Origin: Bacteroidota bacterium
Lineage (GTDB): Bacteria > Bacteroidota > Bacteroidia > Bacteroidales > Bacteroidaceae
Reading direction: 5' to 3'
DNA: 64,000 bases
Assembly: GCA_023426145.1 (NCBI GenBank)
Contig: JAFABG010000006.1
Coordinates: 1-64,000, forward strand
Part shown: one piece after another, positions 1 to 10,000 of the stretch
Layout: each line of letters starts with the position of its first letter
How positions within the stretch are numbered: the first letter of the stretch is position 1
Position numbers and translations under genes: made by a program
The notes under the pieces: generated by a model
What the model was told of the DNA's origin: nothing
Database searches by the model: none
Seen by the model: only the letters and a program-made list of their open reading frames with translations

Positions 1-3
1 CAT

Positions 4-84
4 ATAAGTTGTGCATAATTGAGCTGTATATTAATAGTTTGATCACCATTAAAATACTAATAATCAATGATATGCACAACTTAT
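4..84. repeat. 14-bp perfect inverted repeat pair
   Basis: ATAAGTTGTGCATA at 4-17 is repeated as its exact reverse complement at 71-84, with 53 bp of AT-rich DNA between. It could be a relic of transposon ends, a protein-binding site, or the borders of a small invertible segment. No gene lies in 1-407 and I see nothing else recognisable there. Confidence 0.6.
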
Positions 85-407
85 TTCCTGACATTTTTTA
101 GTGAATTAATTCCGCCAACGGGTATAAGTAGTTTGATTGTATCGATCGTCCCAAAATTCTTTCATAAATGATTCTTTTTTAATTCCATATTCAATAGAAC
201 TGATTTAAGTCCTGTTTTGTTGGCTCTTATTGCTTTTTTTTGCGTGGCTATTTTCTTATTTAAAAAGAACTTACCATGCTGTTTAAGGTTATGAGAAATA
301 ACAATGCAACTAAAAAAAACCGGCAATTATTTCGATTGTAGAAAGATTCATAGTTTGAAAATATTACAATGGTTTTATGTCTATTATTGAACAGATAGGA
401 GATGAAT

Positions 408-962
408 TTATTTGTAATTAAGATATTTAGATGCAGGGATAACCTCTGCATAAAAGTAGCTCAATGCGGCAAGGAATGATGCTTGAACATCTTTTGCCGA
501 TGCATTTTCATTATCGAAAATCAAATCTTTTGTTGCGCTGGCATCTGCAATCAGAGTGATGTTGTAGCCCAAGTCCTTTGCTGCTCGAACAGTGGCATCA
601 ACACACATGTGAGTCATCATTCCGCAAACGACCACATTCTTCACTCCAAGCGATTCCAAATAGTCGTTCAGTTCCGTTTCCCGAAAGCTGTTGGGATAGT
701 GCTTGATGATCACTTTTTCGCCGTCTATTGGTTTTACATTCTCTTGAATTTCCACTCCAAAGGTATTCGGAACGAAAAATGTTGCACTCTCTCGATTGGC
801 AATATGCTGAATATGCACCACGGGGTGTGATGAGGTGCGAAAGTATTGCAGAACTTCTTTTGCTCTGAGGCTCGCCTCAAAACTTCCCGAAAGTGGATTT
901 GCTCCGCCCTCAAAATAGTCGTTCTGAATATCAATGATAAGTAATACTGTTTCGTTTTTCAT
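408..962 (-). CDS. Isochorismatase-family cysteine hydrolase
   Basis: A 184-residue protein with the cysteine hydrolase (isochorismatase-like) fold. The N-terminal strand LLIIDIQNDYF carries the catalytic Asp, a Lys lies in the IIKHYPNSF segment, and the nucleophile Cys sits in GMMTHMCVDATVR. These make the Asp-Lys-Cys triad of the family, and the length is typical. The family includes nicotinamidases and various amidases, and the substrate cannot be read from sequence. It has no operon partner; a Bacteroides -7 box lies just upstream of the ATG at 962. Confidence 0.9.
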   Translation of the reverse strand: MKNETVLLIIDIQNDYFEGGANPLSGSFEASLRAKEVLQYFRTSSHPVVHIQHIANRESATFFVPNTFGVEIQENVKPIDGEKVIIKHYPNSFRETELNDYLESLGVKNVVVCGMMTHMCVDATVRAAKDLGYNITLIADASATKDLIFDNENASAKDVQASFLAALSYFYAEVIPASKYLNYK

Positions 963-980
963 TTAATAGTCTATTATTTG

Positions 981-988
981 CAAAGTTA
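981..988 (-). promoter_or_regulatory. -7 promoter box of the isochorismatase-family gene
   Basis: On the minus strand this reads TAACTTTG, matching the Bacteroides -7 consensus TAnnTTTG, about 20 bp before the start codon. It implies a very short leader. Confidence 0.55.
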
Positions 989-1239
989 GTTATTTCCTAA
1001 CAAAGAACGTTCGGAAGAGAATAATCCTTTCCGGTTTGCTCTTATCCTCATACATATGTTCAATATCCTGTCCGAATATTATTTTTGCTACTCGGATTTC
1101 CATTCTTTTACTATTCTTTTTTATAAAATTATCTTTGGGAAATAATCTAAAAAACGTAAACGGAATTTTTCAGCAGAAGAGGTAACGATTTGACAATCGT
1201 GCTTATTTCTGCATTATGTACTATATTTCCTCAAATAAC

Positions 1240-1830
1240 CTACTTATTGTATTCATCCAAAACAACTTCGGTAGTACCGTCTGATTTTTTAACTAAATAG
1301 ACATACTTCCTCATTGCAGGTTTCTTAATAGTATAAACTTCCACCCCATTTACGCTCCATGATATATTATTACTGGCATAGTAGCGTCCATTATCTACTT
1401 TGTGATTCTGATATTGGAAGATTACATCCATTCGATCTGCAACGCCGTTATGGTATACGTAAAATGTATAATTACTATGCCTTGAATCTCCAAAAGCATA
1501 CGTAAAGAATTCATGTAATCCTTTATCTTTATTGTATACAACCTCATTGCATTCGCCATTGTACTTATTGTTGTAGTCAAAAGATTTGATAACAGGTTGA
1601 GCATCCAACTCTTCTAAACTACTAACCGGTAATGTGCTTAAATCTTCGGGATTAATCAAATCGTTGCCCTCCTCATCTACATAAAAGAATCTCATCACAT
1701 TTCCGGTATAGAATGGGCCGCCATCGGGCATACTGTCATACCATTTATCGATATCATCATCGTTACAACTCACAATGCTGATTGTGCAGAGAAATAATGT
1801 CAATATTCTGAAGAAATACAGGGCGTTCAT
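1240..1830 (-). CDS. Hypothetical secreted lipoprotein
   Basis: A 196-residue protein of no family I recognise. It starts with a hydrophobic signal segment (about residues 5-20) that ends in IVSC, a lipobox-like site, followed by an acidic NDDDID stretch. This acidic patch after Cys resembles the lipoprotein export signal of Bacteroidetes for surface exposure. The rest is rich in Tyr, Asn and Asp and looks beta-rich. It is monocistronic. Function unknown. Confidence 0.7.
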   Translation of the reverse strand: MNALYFFRILTLFLCTISIVSCNDDDIDKWYDSMPDGGPFYTGNVMRFFYVDEEGNDLINPEDLSTLPVSSLEELDAQPVIKSFDYNNKYNGECNEVVYNKDKGLHEFFTYAFGDSRHSNYTFYVYHNGVADRMDVIFQYQNHKVDNGRYYASNNISWSVNGVEVYTIKKPAMRKYVYLVKKSDGTTEVVLDEYNK

Positions 1831-1858
1831 ATCTACGTTTTTAATTATTTTTCACCTG

Positions 1859-1866
1859 CAAATTTA
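1859..1866 (-). promoter_or_regulatory. -7 promoter box of the lipoprotein gene
   Basis: Reads TAAATTTG on the minus strand, 29 bp before the ATG at 1830. The 1,867-2,380 stretch further upstream has no gene. From about 2,140 it is homologous to 50,400-50,640, the region downstream of the second DUF3987 relic. Confidence 0.5.
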
Positions 1867-2382
1867 CTAATATCTTCTTGAAGGAGAAACTCTTTATACT
1901 AATTAATTGCACAAAAAGTAATAAAAAAGTCTTTTAGTCTGATTATTTAAAAGAAAGAGAAACAATCCTGTTAACGTATACTAAGGAACTATATCGGTGA
2001 AAAGTCATTCTAGACTTGAATGCTTACAGTGATTCAACATACCACCGCGCGTGATGTAGAAAGGATAGCCGATGTCGCTAAAGCTCAGTTGCAGGTAACA
2101 TTGATGCATAGGAAAAAGTAAAAAGATAGGAAAGAATAAGATAAATCTTTCCCATCTTTTTTTCAATCATTGGAAAGATTTATTTAATCTTCTCAATGAT
2201 TTTTTGGCTCTTATTTACTGTACTTTATCGTTCTCGGCTGAAGTGATTTCGGGTATTCTCTATCGATGGAAATCTACCAAGCTCTATCGAAAATAAACGC
2301 TGTAACTTCAACGAATAATCGTCCTAGATTCAATGAATAACCATCGTAAAAACACCACAAAATCATCGAACCTCTTCACCCC

Positions 2383-2407
2383 AAAGTGACAAAAGTGACA
2401 AAAGTGC
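2383..2407 (+). repeat. TGACAAAAG repeat, left inverted copy (relic 1)
   Basis: A short tandem repeat built on GTGACAAAA, followed by GTGCATATAGTCAC. The same block occurs inverted at 3,418-3,442 inside the pseudogene, where it encodes KVTKVTKV. The pair therefore brackets about 1.0 kb of the relic. Confidence 0.75.
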
Positions 2408-3417
2408 ATATAGTCACTCTCTAATTTATCTTTTCGTGTAGTTTATGACTTATTGTTTTGATTATTAAATATTTGAGTGGTTTTAGCAACCTATGTACCT
2501 TCCGTATCGTGAAATTGTATTATGCGCGAGTGAGAATCGCTTTTTCGGTGGTGAACATGTTGGGAAGATCTTCTATATACTGCCGAATTGCATCGGTATT
2601 TTTCATTGGTCGCCCGTTTGAAATAGGCAGTGAAGCCAATACCCAATTACTGTTTTCGTAGCAACAAAGCACCAAGTAGAGCGTCCGTTCAAAGTTTTTA
2701 TCTGTACTATAAATTTCTGTATATTTGGCTTGGAATTCGTACTGAATGGTACTTGAAAAGATCATACATATGTACCTCTCTAAAAAGGCATATCGCTTTA
2801 CTACTGCTTGCAAATCATCATTGCCTGCTATGGCTACCTCCAGCAGCAACTTCGAGAATACCTCATTCAGCGTGCTCCAAGCACCACATTTATGAGCCAA
2901 CAGCTTATACCTATCTTCGATGGAGAAATAGTCATTGTTCATCTCTCCCTGCGAACCATTGTCGTGCAACTGGATTTGCATGCGGGTGTAGCTCACGGAA
3001 GTGGGGATGAAATGCATCCGGTAGGGTGGTTTTTCGGATTCCGGTGGTATTTTCTTTCCTTTACATTTATTCACCGTTGCACTCCATCATCCAAGAAGCG
3101 TAGTCGTTATTATAGGCTTTCAAGTGAGGGTTGCTTTCCAATTAAATCTGGTCGTGAAGCTCTTCCAGTAAATAGGTCCTGTTTGGGTGGAACTCTTGCT
3201 ACTGGCAGAAGGGGCAATGCACATTCCGTAGCGATGAGATTGGAAAGGAAAGACACATCTCTTTCGCGGTTGTTGGCATTATATAGTATCTAATTGTTAA
3301 AAATATTGGGCATATGAATGTACACACTTTCATCAAAAGTCGGTGTTTCTTTTCGGTATTCTTCGCCTTCCAAATATGCTTCTTCAATGTCGTCGTTAAA
3401 ATCCGCAGTACTATATG

Positions 3418-3442
3418 GCACTTTTGTCACTTTTGTCACTTT
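3418..3442 (-). repeat. TGACAAAAG repeat, right inverted copy (relic 1)
   Basis: Reverse-complement partner of 2,383-2,407. The match extends through the flanking GTGCCATATAGTAC and a CCCCAAA block. On the minus strand it lies in the linker of the VirE/DUF3987 relic. Confidence 0.75.
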
Positions 3443-3942
3443 CTCCTTTTGGGGCCTGCTGTCTGCTACCTGAGAATAGGTAGTAGGAGAGGTGTTAACT
3501 ATCTGATAGGCAGAGGATACAGTCTGATTGATCCCTTTTACGGAAACTTGGAGAAACTAAAACGTTTTTCGGCTTCGCGTAAAATGGTATTTTGGTCGAA
3601 GCCTCTTTTTGTCGCTTCGCAAGCTAGTTTGAAAAGGTTGCTGTGGCGTTGTCTTTCTATCAGCGGATTGAGGTTTGGTTTAAATATTTCTTATTTTCCG
3701 ATGCGGTATATTCACACACTTAGTTGTCAGCACTTTGACGATTTAATCGGTACGAATCAAAAAAACAAGTGGGAGAGAAAGTAAACTTCAATTAACGTAA
3801 ATTCACTTGGTTGATTTTAGTGTATTAATATAATACGCTCGTACAGCAGCTTTTTAGGTTGCTTTTTGGCTGGAACTCAATGGGCGAAGGGACGAAAAAA
3901 GAAGTAGAAACAATCAATATTAATAATAATACGAACCTTTAT

Positions 3943-3992
3943 TATACCTTTTAGGGTGTATTTATCATCTGATATTAAATATTATACCCTAA
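3943..3992. promoter_or_regulatory. Candidate operator for the HipB-like repressor
   Basis: TATACC-TTTTAG-GGTGTA at about 3,944-3,960 is a dyad of the same style as the E. coli HipB site (TATCC-N8-GGATA). A wider inverted pair, TTAGGGTGTA at 3,951-3,960 and TATACCCTAA at 3,983-3,992, overlaps it. Both lie 30-70 bp upstream of the hip promoter, as expected for autorepression. Binding is inferred. Confidence 0.45.
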
Positions 3993-4017
3993 TTGATATA
4001 AAATACAATATTATTCA

Positions 4018-4025
4018 TATATTTG
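4018..4025 (+). promoter_or_regulatory. -7 promoter box of the hipBST-like operon
   Basis: TATATTTG matches TAnnTTTG and lies 26 bp before the ATG of the HTH gene. Confidence 0.55.
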
Positions 4026-4051
4026 TACCCGAAATGATATAATATATAGGT

Positions 4052-4255
4052 ATGAATAATCTATCACCCATCGTTAAAGCTCTACGTAAGCAGTATAACC
4101 TAACCCAAGAAGACCTCTCTTTGAAGTCAGGTGTCGGTTTGCGCTTTGTGCGAGATTTGGAGCAAGGTAAGGAATCGTTGCGTTTGGATAAAGTAAATCA
4201 ACTACTAGATTTCTTCAACTACGAAGTGACAGCAAGCCCTAAAGTAAAGCCTTAA
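4052..4255 (+). CDS. HipB-like HTH antitoxin/repressor
   Basis: A 67-residue XRE/Cro-type helix-turn-helix protein. LRKQYNLTQEDLSLKSGVGLRFVRDLEQG covers the HTH, and the C-terminal part (LLDFFNYEVTASP) resembles the short tail of the y4mF/HipB antitoxin family. It is the first gene of a three-gene operon, 4 bp before the next gene. In HipBST systems HipB binds the operon promoter and augments neutralisation of the kinase. An operator-like dyad precedes it. Confidence 0.85.
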   Translation: MNNLSPIVKALRKQYNLTQEDLSLKSGVGLRFVRDLEQGKESLRLDKVNQLLDFFNYEVTASPKVKP

Positions 4256-4259
4256 GAGT

Positions 4260-4598
4260 ATGAGACAAGCTAATGTGTACTATAAAGATCAGTTAGCTGG
4301 AATGCTAACCGAGAATGATGAGGGCTATGAGTTCTGTTATCTTCCTATCTATTTAGCATCAGAAAGAGCTAAACCAATCAGCTTGACGCTGCCCATACAA
4401 GATAATGCATTTAAAAGCAGTGTATTATTTCCATTTTTCGACGGATTAATACCTGAGGGATGGTTGCTAGATGTCGCTATACGTAACATGGATATCAGTA
4501 TCCTTGATCGTATGTCGCTACTATTGGTTTGTTGTAAAGACTGTATCGGAGCTGTAAGTATTGAACCTATTGAAGGAAAGGAGGAAGATTATGTGTAA
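4260..4598 (+). CDS. HipS-like protein (HipA N-terminal subdomain 1)
   Basis: A 112-residue stand-alone copy of the domain that forms the N-terminus of classical HipA. Signature segments are VYYKDQLAGMLTE, the ISLTLPIQ stretch, and FPFFDGLIPEGWLLD, the HipA_N hallmark. In the HipBST system of enteropathogenic E. coli the corresponding small protein, HipS, is the antitoxin of the kinase HipT. The 3' end overlaps the kinase gene by 8 bp (ATGTGTAA), so translation is probably coupled. Confidence 0.8.
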   Translation: MRQANVYYKDQLAGMLTENDEGYEFCYLPIYLASERAKPISLTLPIQDNAFKSSVLFPFFDGLIPEGWLLDVAIRNMDISILDRMSLLLVCCKDCIGAVSIEPIEGKEEDYV

Positions 4599-5544
4599 AT
4601 GTCTGTATTGCTATCGCCCTCTTTCTGAAGGCGAAAAAGATATGCATCCAGCTTGTGCTAAAAAGTTTTTTGGTACACCCACTATTCCCATCTTAGATTA
4701 TTCAACGGAGCATTTGGAAGAGCTTGCCAAGCAAGTAATTCAAGATCAAACATCCTTGACAGGGGTTCAGCCTAAACTTTCTCTCCATCTTAACAAACAC
4801 GAAGGAAGTACTAGGCTAACTATAGTTGGACTATGGGGTGCCTACATTTGTAAGCCCCAAACCACTATCTATGAGTTAATGCCCGAGGTGGAGGATTTAA
4901 CTATGCATCTGGCTGAGTTGGCGCGGATAGAAGTAGTGCCACATACCCTTATGCGTATGGGTGATGATACACTCTGTTATCTTACACGTCGCATCGACAG
5001 GACACCCGATGGAGAAAAGTTAGCGATGGAAGATATGTGCCAACTAACTGAGCGCCAAACGGAGGATAAATATAAAAGTAGTTACGAGCGTATTGGAAAG
5101 ACTGTATTACAATACTCTTCTCTTCCTAAAATGGATGCTACAAATTTCTTGGAAGTTATCCTATTCTCTTGGTTGACTGGGAATAACGATATGCACCTAA
5201 AAAACTTTTCACTCTATGAAACAATAAATGAAACCATTCGCCTTACCCCAGCTTATGATTTATTGAATGTAGTTATTATCAATCCAAAAGATGATGAAGA
5301 GTTGGCTTTAACACTGAACGGCAGAAAGAAGAAGATTAAGAAGGATGATTTCTTAAAGTGCGCTAATAGCCTTGGTATAGAACCTATAATTGTGGATCGC
5401 CTTATTACTAAATATGTCAACCTTCTGCCTAAGTTCGAGAAGATGATTCAAGACTCCTTCTTGAGTGAAGAACTGAAAGGAAAGTATTGTGATTTATTGA
5501 GTGAAAGAGTTGGACGATTGGACTATTCTAAGCGATCTGAATAA
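4591..5544 (+). CDS. HipT-like serine/threonine kinase toxin
   Basis: A 317-residue HipA-superfamily kinase lacking the N-terminal subdomain, which is encoded separately upstream. The ATG at 4,591 follows AAGGAGGA at a good distance. Residues 4-22 hold a CxxC...HxxC zinc-ribbon-like motif. The loop SLTGVQPKL at 55-63 matches the conserved, autophosphorylated loop region of HipT. GNNDMHLKNF at about 197-206 contains the catalytic Asp, and PAYDLL near 223 contains the metal-binding Asp. Known HipT phosphorylates TrpS; the target here is unknown. Confidence 0.82.
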   Translation: MCKCLYCYRPLSEGEKDMHPACAKKFFGTPTIPILDYSTEHLEELAKQVIQDQTSLTGVQPKLSLHLNKHEGSTRLTIVGLWGAYICKPQTTIYELMPEVEDLTMHLAELARIEVVPHTLMRMGDDTLCYLTRRIDRTPDGEKLAMEDMCQLTERQTEDKYKSSYERIGKTVLQYSSLPKMDATNFLEVILFSWLTGNNDMHLKNFSLYETINETIRLTPAYDLLNVVIINPKDDEELALTLNGRKKKIKKDDFLKCANSLGIEPIIVDRLITKYVNLLPKFEKMIQDSFLSEELKGKYCDLLSERVGRLDYSKRSE

Positions 5545-5570
5545 CTTTCTAGCTTTGATTTCACGCAAAT

Positions 5571-5608
5571 TGTGCGGATTATCTGCGAAATTTTATATCA
5601 TCCGCACA
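5571..5608 (+). terminator. Hairpin downstream of the HipT-like gene
   Basis: TGTGCGGAT at 5,571-5,579 pairs with ATCCGCACA at 5,600-5,608. There is no U-tract, so it may stabilise the mRNA end rather than terminate. Confidence 0.4.
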
Positions 5609-5812
5609 TAATATTGGCAATTGCATAAATACGAACCATTTACTAGTTTTGTCTCTTACAAAAGATGAAATGTAAACAATTGCCGAAATTATCTTTTATA
5701 GATGCGATACTAACTGGGAGCATTGTTGCATTCATCCAATGCCTTGCGCATCTATTGAGTCCCCATTTCCTCCGCAGTACGAGGGCGGTACCAGAGTAGC
5801 CCGCAAAAAGAA

Positions 5813-5833
5813 AAGCACTTATCGTGAGTGCTT
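5813..5833 (-). terminator. Terminator-like hairpin in a gene-poor stretch
   Basis: A 7-bp stem, AAGCACT/AGTGCTT, followed on the minus strand by a T-rich run. It suggests a minus-strand gene once ended here. The rest of 5,609-6,505 holds no gene I can support. Confidence 0.35.
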
Positions 5834-6505
5834 TAATTATAGAATGTGATTGTTGTTAATGGATTGTATTTGGCACTTATTTGCCAATACAAAAAGTGAA
5901 TATTTTTGATAATCTTTGATAATCAAAGAGTTCAATAGCGGATGAGAAACGTGAGATACATGTGAGGTACAAGGTTTTAGAACCTATCATCTTGATAATC
6001 AATGTAATGTTAGTGATTCGTATTTTCCGTTCACCTTCAATTCGTTGCAAAAATAGTGCTTTAACCTTGAAATTCCAAGATCTTTCTACTTTTTATTTAG
6101 AGGTACAAAAAGATGAAAGCTTTAATTCTGTGAGATAGTATATTTTGATGGATATACTTCTTTTTTTCTCTTGTTATTTTGCTTAGATGATGGATGATGT
6201 CTTAGATGGGCTACGTGATAATTTAATCCTATTTATTGCATACAAGTTGCTCTTTGATTCTCCATTTTTTGCTTTCCAAAAAAGAACTATCCATCCCTGA
6301 TTTTATTTATCCCTCCTCTACTTTGAGCCATTTCTTTCACTATCCTTTTTTACCTAAAGAAGTTTAGTCTCTTCTTGCATATATTATACAAGTATCGAAG
6401 TAAACTTGTTCTTAACCTTTTATACGACTTTTTTTTGACAAGCAGATAGTCTTTCCTGTTTTACGCTTACTTATTTTGATTCTTCTCTTGTGGTTGTTTA
6501 TCATT

Positions 6506-6877
6506 TTAGTTGCAAATGTAGAAGTCTGAGCCCCTCATTCTTTCAGGGTTGAAGAATGGTTGTTGTAAAACTGCTGAAGAGATTGCAATTGAAACTAGTG
6601 AATATCTTGAGCTACAAATTATGAGATAAGATACGAAAAGCATATAAGGAAATTTGGCTTTCAGATTGAAATATTCATAACAATCTTTTCCTAATACAGC
6701 AGGTGCAAATGGACGAAAGGTTTCTCTCAATTTCACTTTTTGATTGATGCGCTGATGAATATTCGAAAAACGAGGATCGACTAATATATTTTTATTTCCT
6801 AATGCGTGAAGTCCAAATTCCATTCTGTTCCGAAGCCATCCTAACAATCTTTCCTTACCGTAAAGAATTTGCTGCAC
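6506..6877 (-). pseudogene. Carbamoyltransferase (NodU/CmcH family) C-terminal fragment
   Basis: The first ~86 residues of this open frame (about 6,841-6,619) match the C-terminal domain of carbamoyltransferases: GWLRNRMEFGLHALGNKNIL, then INQKVKLRETFRPFAPAVL, then SPYMLFV-like KFPYMLFV. The family normally reads RMEFGPRALGNRSILADPR. The N-terminal ~400 residues are absent and the frame drifts into nonsense after residue ~88. This is a truncated relic whose parent probably modified a polysaccharide or antibiotic-like product. Confidence 0.75.
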
Positions 6878-7052
6878 TCTCAGTTAATTCATTGAAGTTT
6901 ATATAACACTTATACTTGCAATTGCATCTTTCAATTGCCGATTTAATACCTACATCTGTTGTAGGAGTATTTGGCTGAATATAAGATATTTATAATATTC
7001 ACGGCAGAAAAAATACATTTACCATTTAAAACAGGCACAAGTGATATGTTTT

Positions 7053-10000
7053 TCAATAACTTCTCTCAATAACCTTATCTGAATAAAAATAATAAATCAC
7101 AGCGACCTTTTCTTTTAAGCTTTCAAGCCGTGGAAGCCACTCCCCAATACTTTCAGGAGTAATTGTCAATTTGATATTACTGTCCTGACTATACATATCA
7201 TCCGGATAGAACAAAGGATAGGTTTCAATTATCAATTCGGATAATTCAAGTTTTTCGGCATCGTCCTTATAATCATAAAAATTATTAAGGCAACGATCTG
7301 TATGGTTTGCAAATAAATCTATTGCTTTTTGAAAAGGTTTCTGCAAAAGGGTGCCAATTTTGGAGATATATTTCATAAAAATGTCTTCCCCGTGGTCGTC
7401 GTCAATTTCTTCGATCTCTTTGTATTGCATAAAAGTGAAGGCTAACATATACATGGTGTTTACACATCCGAGCAATTCTTTTAAGGCAATAATTTCTTCG
7501 GAGCTGTCTTCCCACGACTGTATATCGAATGCTGAAATTATATTTGCGGGAATATCATCCGGCATAAGGTTATAGGTTGCCAGGTCTTCAAAATCACTAT
7601 CGTTCAGGTTGTATGATTTAAACCGGTGCCACTGCATATTGAGCGAGCGCCCGCGTACAAGGGGCAGAATGTAGACGGTGGAGAAGTGCTTGTCAATTAT
7701 CAGGGCTTTGACTGATGTTTCATCCTCAACACTTATTATGTCTGCCAGTGTATTGTATATCGTAGACAGATTGGTTATGCTGTCTGTGCAGGAATGGAAA
7801 CCGGCGATAATCAGGCAGGCTCCGGGAATTTTATCGTAATGGATTTTAAAGGATATATCACCTGCTTTTCCCAAGGTATTTAGTTCTTTTTCTATGTTCT
7901 TTTGCAGGTTGTGGTGTATTTGCTTTAATTTGGAGGAAGCCTCGGCGGAGGCGTTTCCGTGGATAAAGTTCTCCGAATTAAGGAAATGCCTGTAGAGGAA
8001 GCATAGTTCAGATATCAGTTTATTTTCAGCATTTTCCAGTCTTGATAAGGATGCAGTATCTGTAAACTTTTCGAAGTGAGCGCGAAAGTATTTCTGGAAT
8101 GCCGGAAGTACCAGATATGATTTATGTAAATTACCGACTAAAGAGATTTTCCTGTAATCTTCAACTTCTGAAACATCTTCTTTCAGACGCTCCTTGATGG
8201 TTCTTAACAAGGAAAAGGCGCTTTGCCTCAGGTAGTTTTTTGTTGAGTTAAAGTATTCCCTGTACTGGCTCAGGAAATCCTTGTATTTTTCGATGGAGAT
8301 ACTTTGTTTGTCAGACAATGTATTATTTTGTTTGAATGCCTTGCTCTGATGTTCACTGGTATTACCCCATCTATCGGTGACCTGCTGTGGTAGCAATTCT
8401 TCTTTCAGGGTAAGGGAGTTTAATTCTTCTCCTAAAGTATTACCGTATTCCTGAATGTATTGGAGTATTACGGAGTGGTTTTTCTTTTTATGATATGTTA
8501 CCAGTGCTGTATGTTGTTTTTGCAGGACTTCTACGAATTTATGCCGGGTATAGAGTATCCGGTTTACATATTGTCCCCATGTTTGTGGACGCTTTGAAAA
8601 TCTATACAGGTTTATAAAGGTGGAGTTCACTTTTACAAAGGGTGGTAGCAAGAGATTTTCAGCCGGGATTTCTTTTACAGAAGAATCATGGTCATTTGTT
8701 ATAAATGAAATCTTATGTCCTACGCCTTTTATTTTGTATTTATTATAATCGGGATAGGCAAAGCGCAACAGGTCAATTATTCGTATTGATTTTGCATGTA
8801 CAATATTGCTCTCTTCAGTATCTGCTTTTTCGTCCATTATATCCCAGAAGTAGAGGCAGTCTATTTCATCTGTATCTTTTTGAATGTAAAGGATATTATA
8901 TTGCGTATAGATTGATTTGAGGAAAATGGGTTCCAAGTTAGTGAAATGTTCGTTATCACTAAAAGAGGGGCGACTGAGCGCATTCATAAGGTGAGACAAT
9001 GTGGATAAATTGTAGTTTGCAGATGCTATAGTTGCTGTTTCCAATTTTTGACTGTCTATGTGGATATGGGTGATTTTGAGGAAATCAATCCAAAATATGA
9101 ACATGGCAAATGAATCCCAATCGGTTTCATTTCTGGGTTTGAGAGACATTTCGTTTATTCCGCTAAGCCATGTGATGATGTATTTAAATATTTCGCGTTT
9201 ATCGGATAGTCTTTGGTTTATTGAGCGTGCAACTCCCCGTTGTTCTTCGGTAAAGATATCAATGCTCTCCATGAGGCTGACATTATCCTTCAGAATACCG
9301 CAGAGGTCAAAATTGATAACTATATTCCATGCACTTCCGTATTCGTTATATACTTCGTCCAACAAAGGTCGGTTGGTATTTACATAATCATCAATTCCTT
9401 TCCATAGTAATGTTGACAATACTGAGTAGTATGATTGCCATGATTTTAACGGCACGGACCTGAGACGGTTTATAAAGGTAAAGGGCGTAAGGTTGGTATT
9501 CCTGAAAATATTCCGGTAGAAAGTCTGGATTGACATATCGCTGATAAAACAGAGTGCATCCAGGGCAAAATCTGCTTCGCAATATAACTCATTATCGAAT
9601 AATATATTTTTGATAATGGTGGAACGCACAGGGTGCAATCCGGTTATAATGGTATTGTTGTCTTGTATCCTGAGTAAATATTCTTTTTCGAGGAACCCGG
9701 TGAGTTGTATAAAACCAGCATATCCGAGGAATTGACCTATGTCTTTATAGCTGATTGCTGCACCATAAGAATCGGCGAGGGTTATATACCGGAGTAAGTT
9801 TATCTTTGGGGTAGCTGTGGCGGCGTCACTGTTAATAATAGCGTTGATCTGTGATTTGAGTTTGGACGGCAGACTCTCTTTTTGTGTAATGAGATATACG
9901 AACTCCAGAAGGGGTCCTTTTCCACCAAATGTTTCCCATGCATTGTCAAAATCCAGAAAAGTGAGATCGGTATGCAGTTCGTTCAGCGATTCATATATAA

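Larger units (their letters stand above)
2383..3790 (-). pseudogene. Decayed DUF3987/VirE-type protein gene, copy 1
   Basis: Read on the minus strand, pieces of one gene appear in different frames. First comes a VirE N-terminal-like piece around 3,660-3,545 (LFKLACEATKRGFDQNTILR). Next is a linker with KVTKVTKV around 3,440. A piece with TPTFDESVYIHMPNIFNN and NNRERDVSFLSNLIATECALP follows (about 3,345-3,220), resembling the start of DUF3987. A C-terminal piece occupies 3,074-2,520 (DKNFERTLYLVLCCYENSN, then MFTTEKAILTRA). The ATPase core is deleted, and stops and frameshifts separate the pieces. Intact relatives are common in Bacteroides mobile regions and combine VirE N-terminal and DUF3987 domains. 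Family assignment rests on remembered motifs. Confidence 0.7.

Noticed and set aside
2383..2407. Tandem GTGACAAAA units considered as a CRISPR or microsatellite
   Set aside because: Too short, no spacers, and the partner copy encodes the KVTKV linker. No CRISPR array is visible in the window.
2808..3293. 161-residue plus-strand open frame
   Set aside because: It is antisense to the DUF3987 relic and its sequence has no protein-family look.
3314..3784. 156-residue plus-strand open frame
   Set aside because: Opposite strand of the VirE-like part of relic 1, where the minus strand gives clear family motifs.
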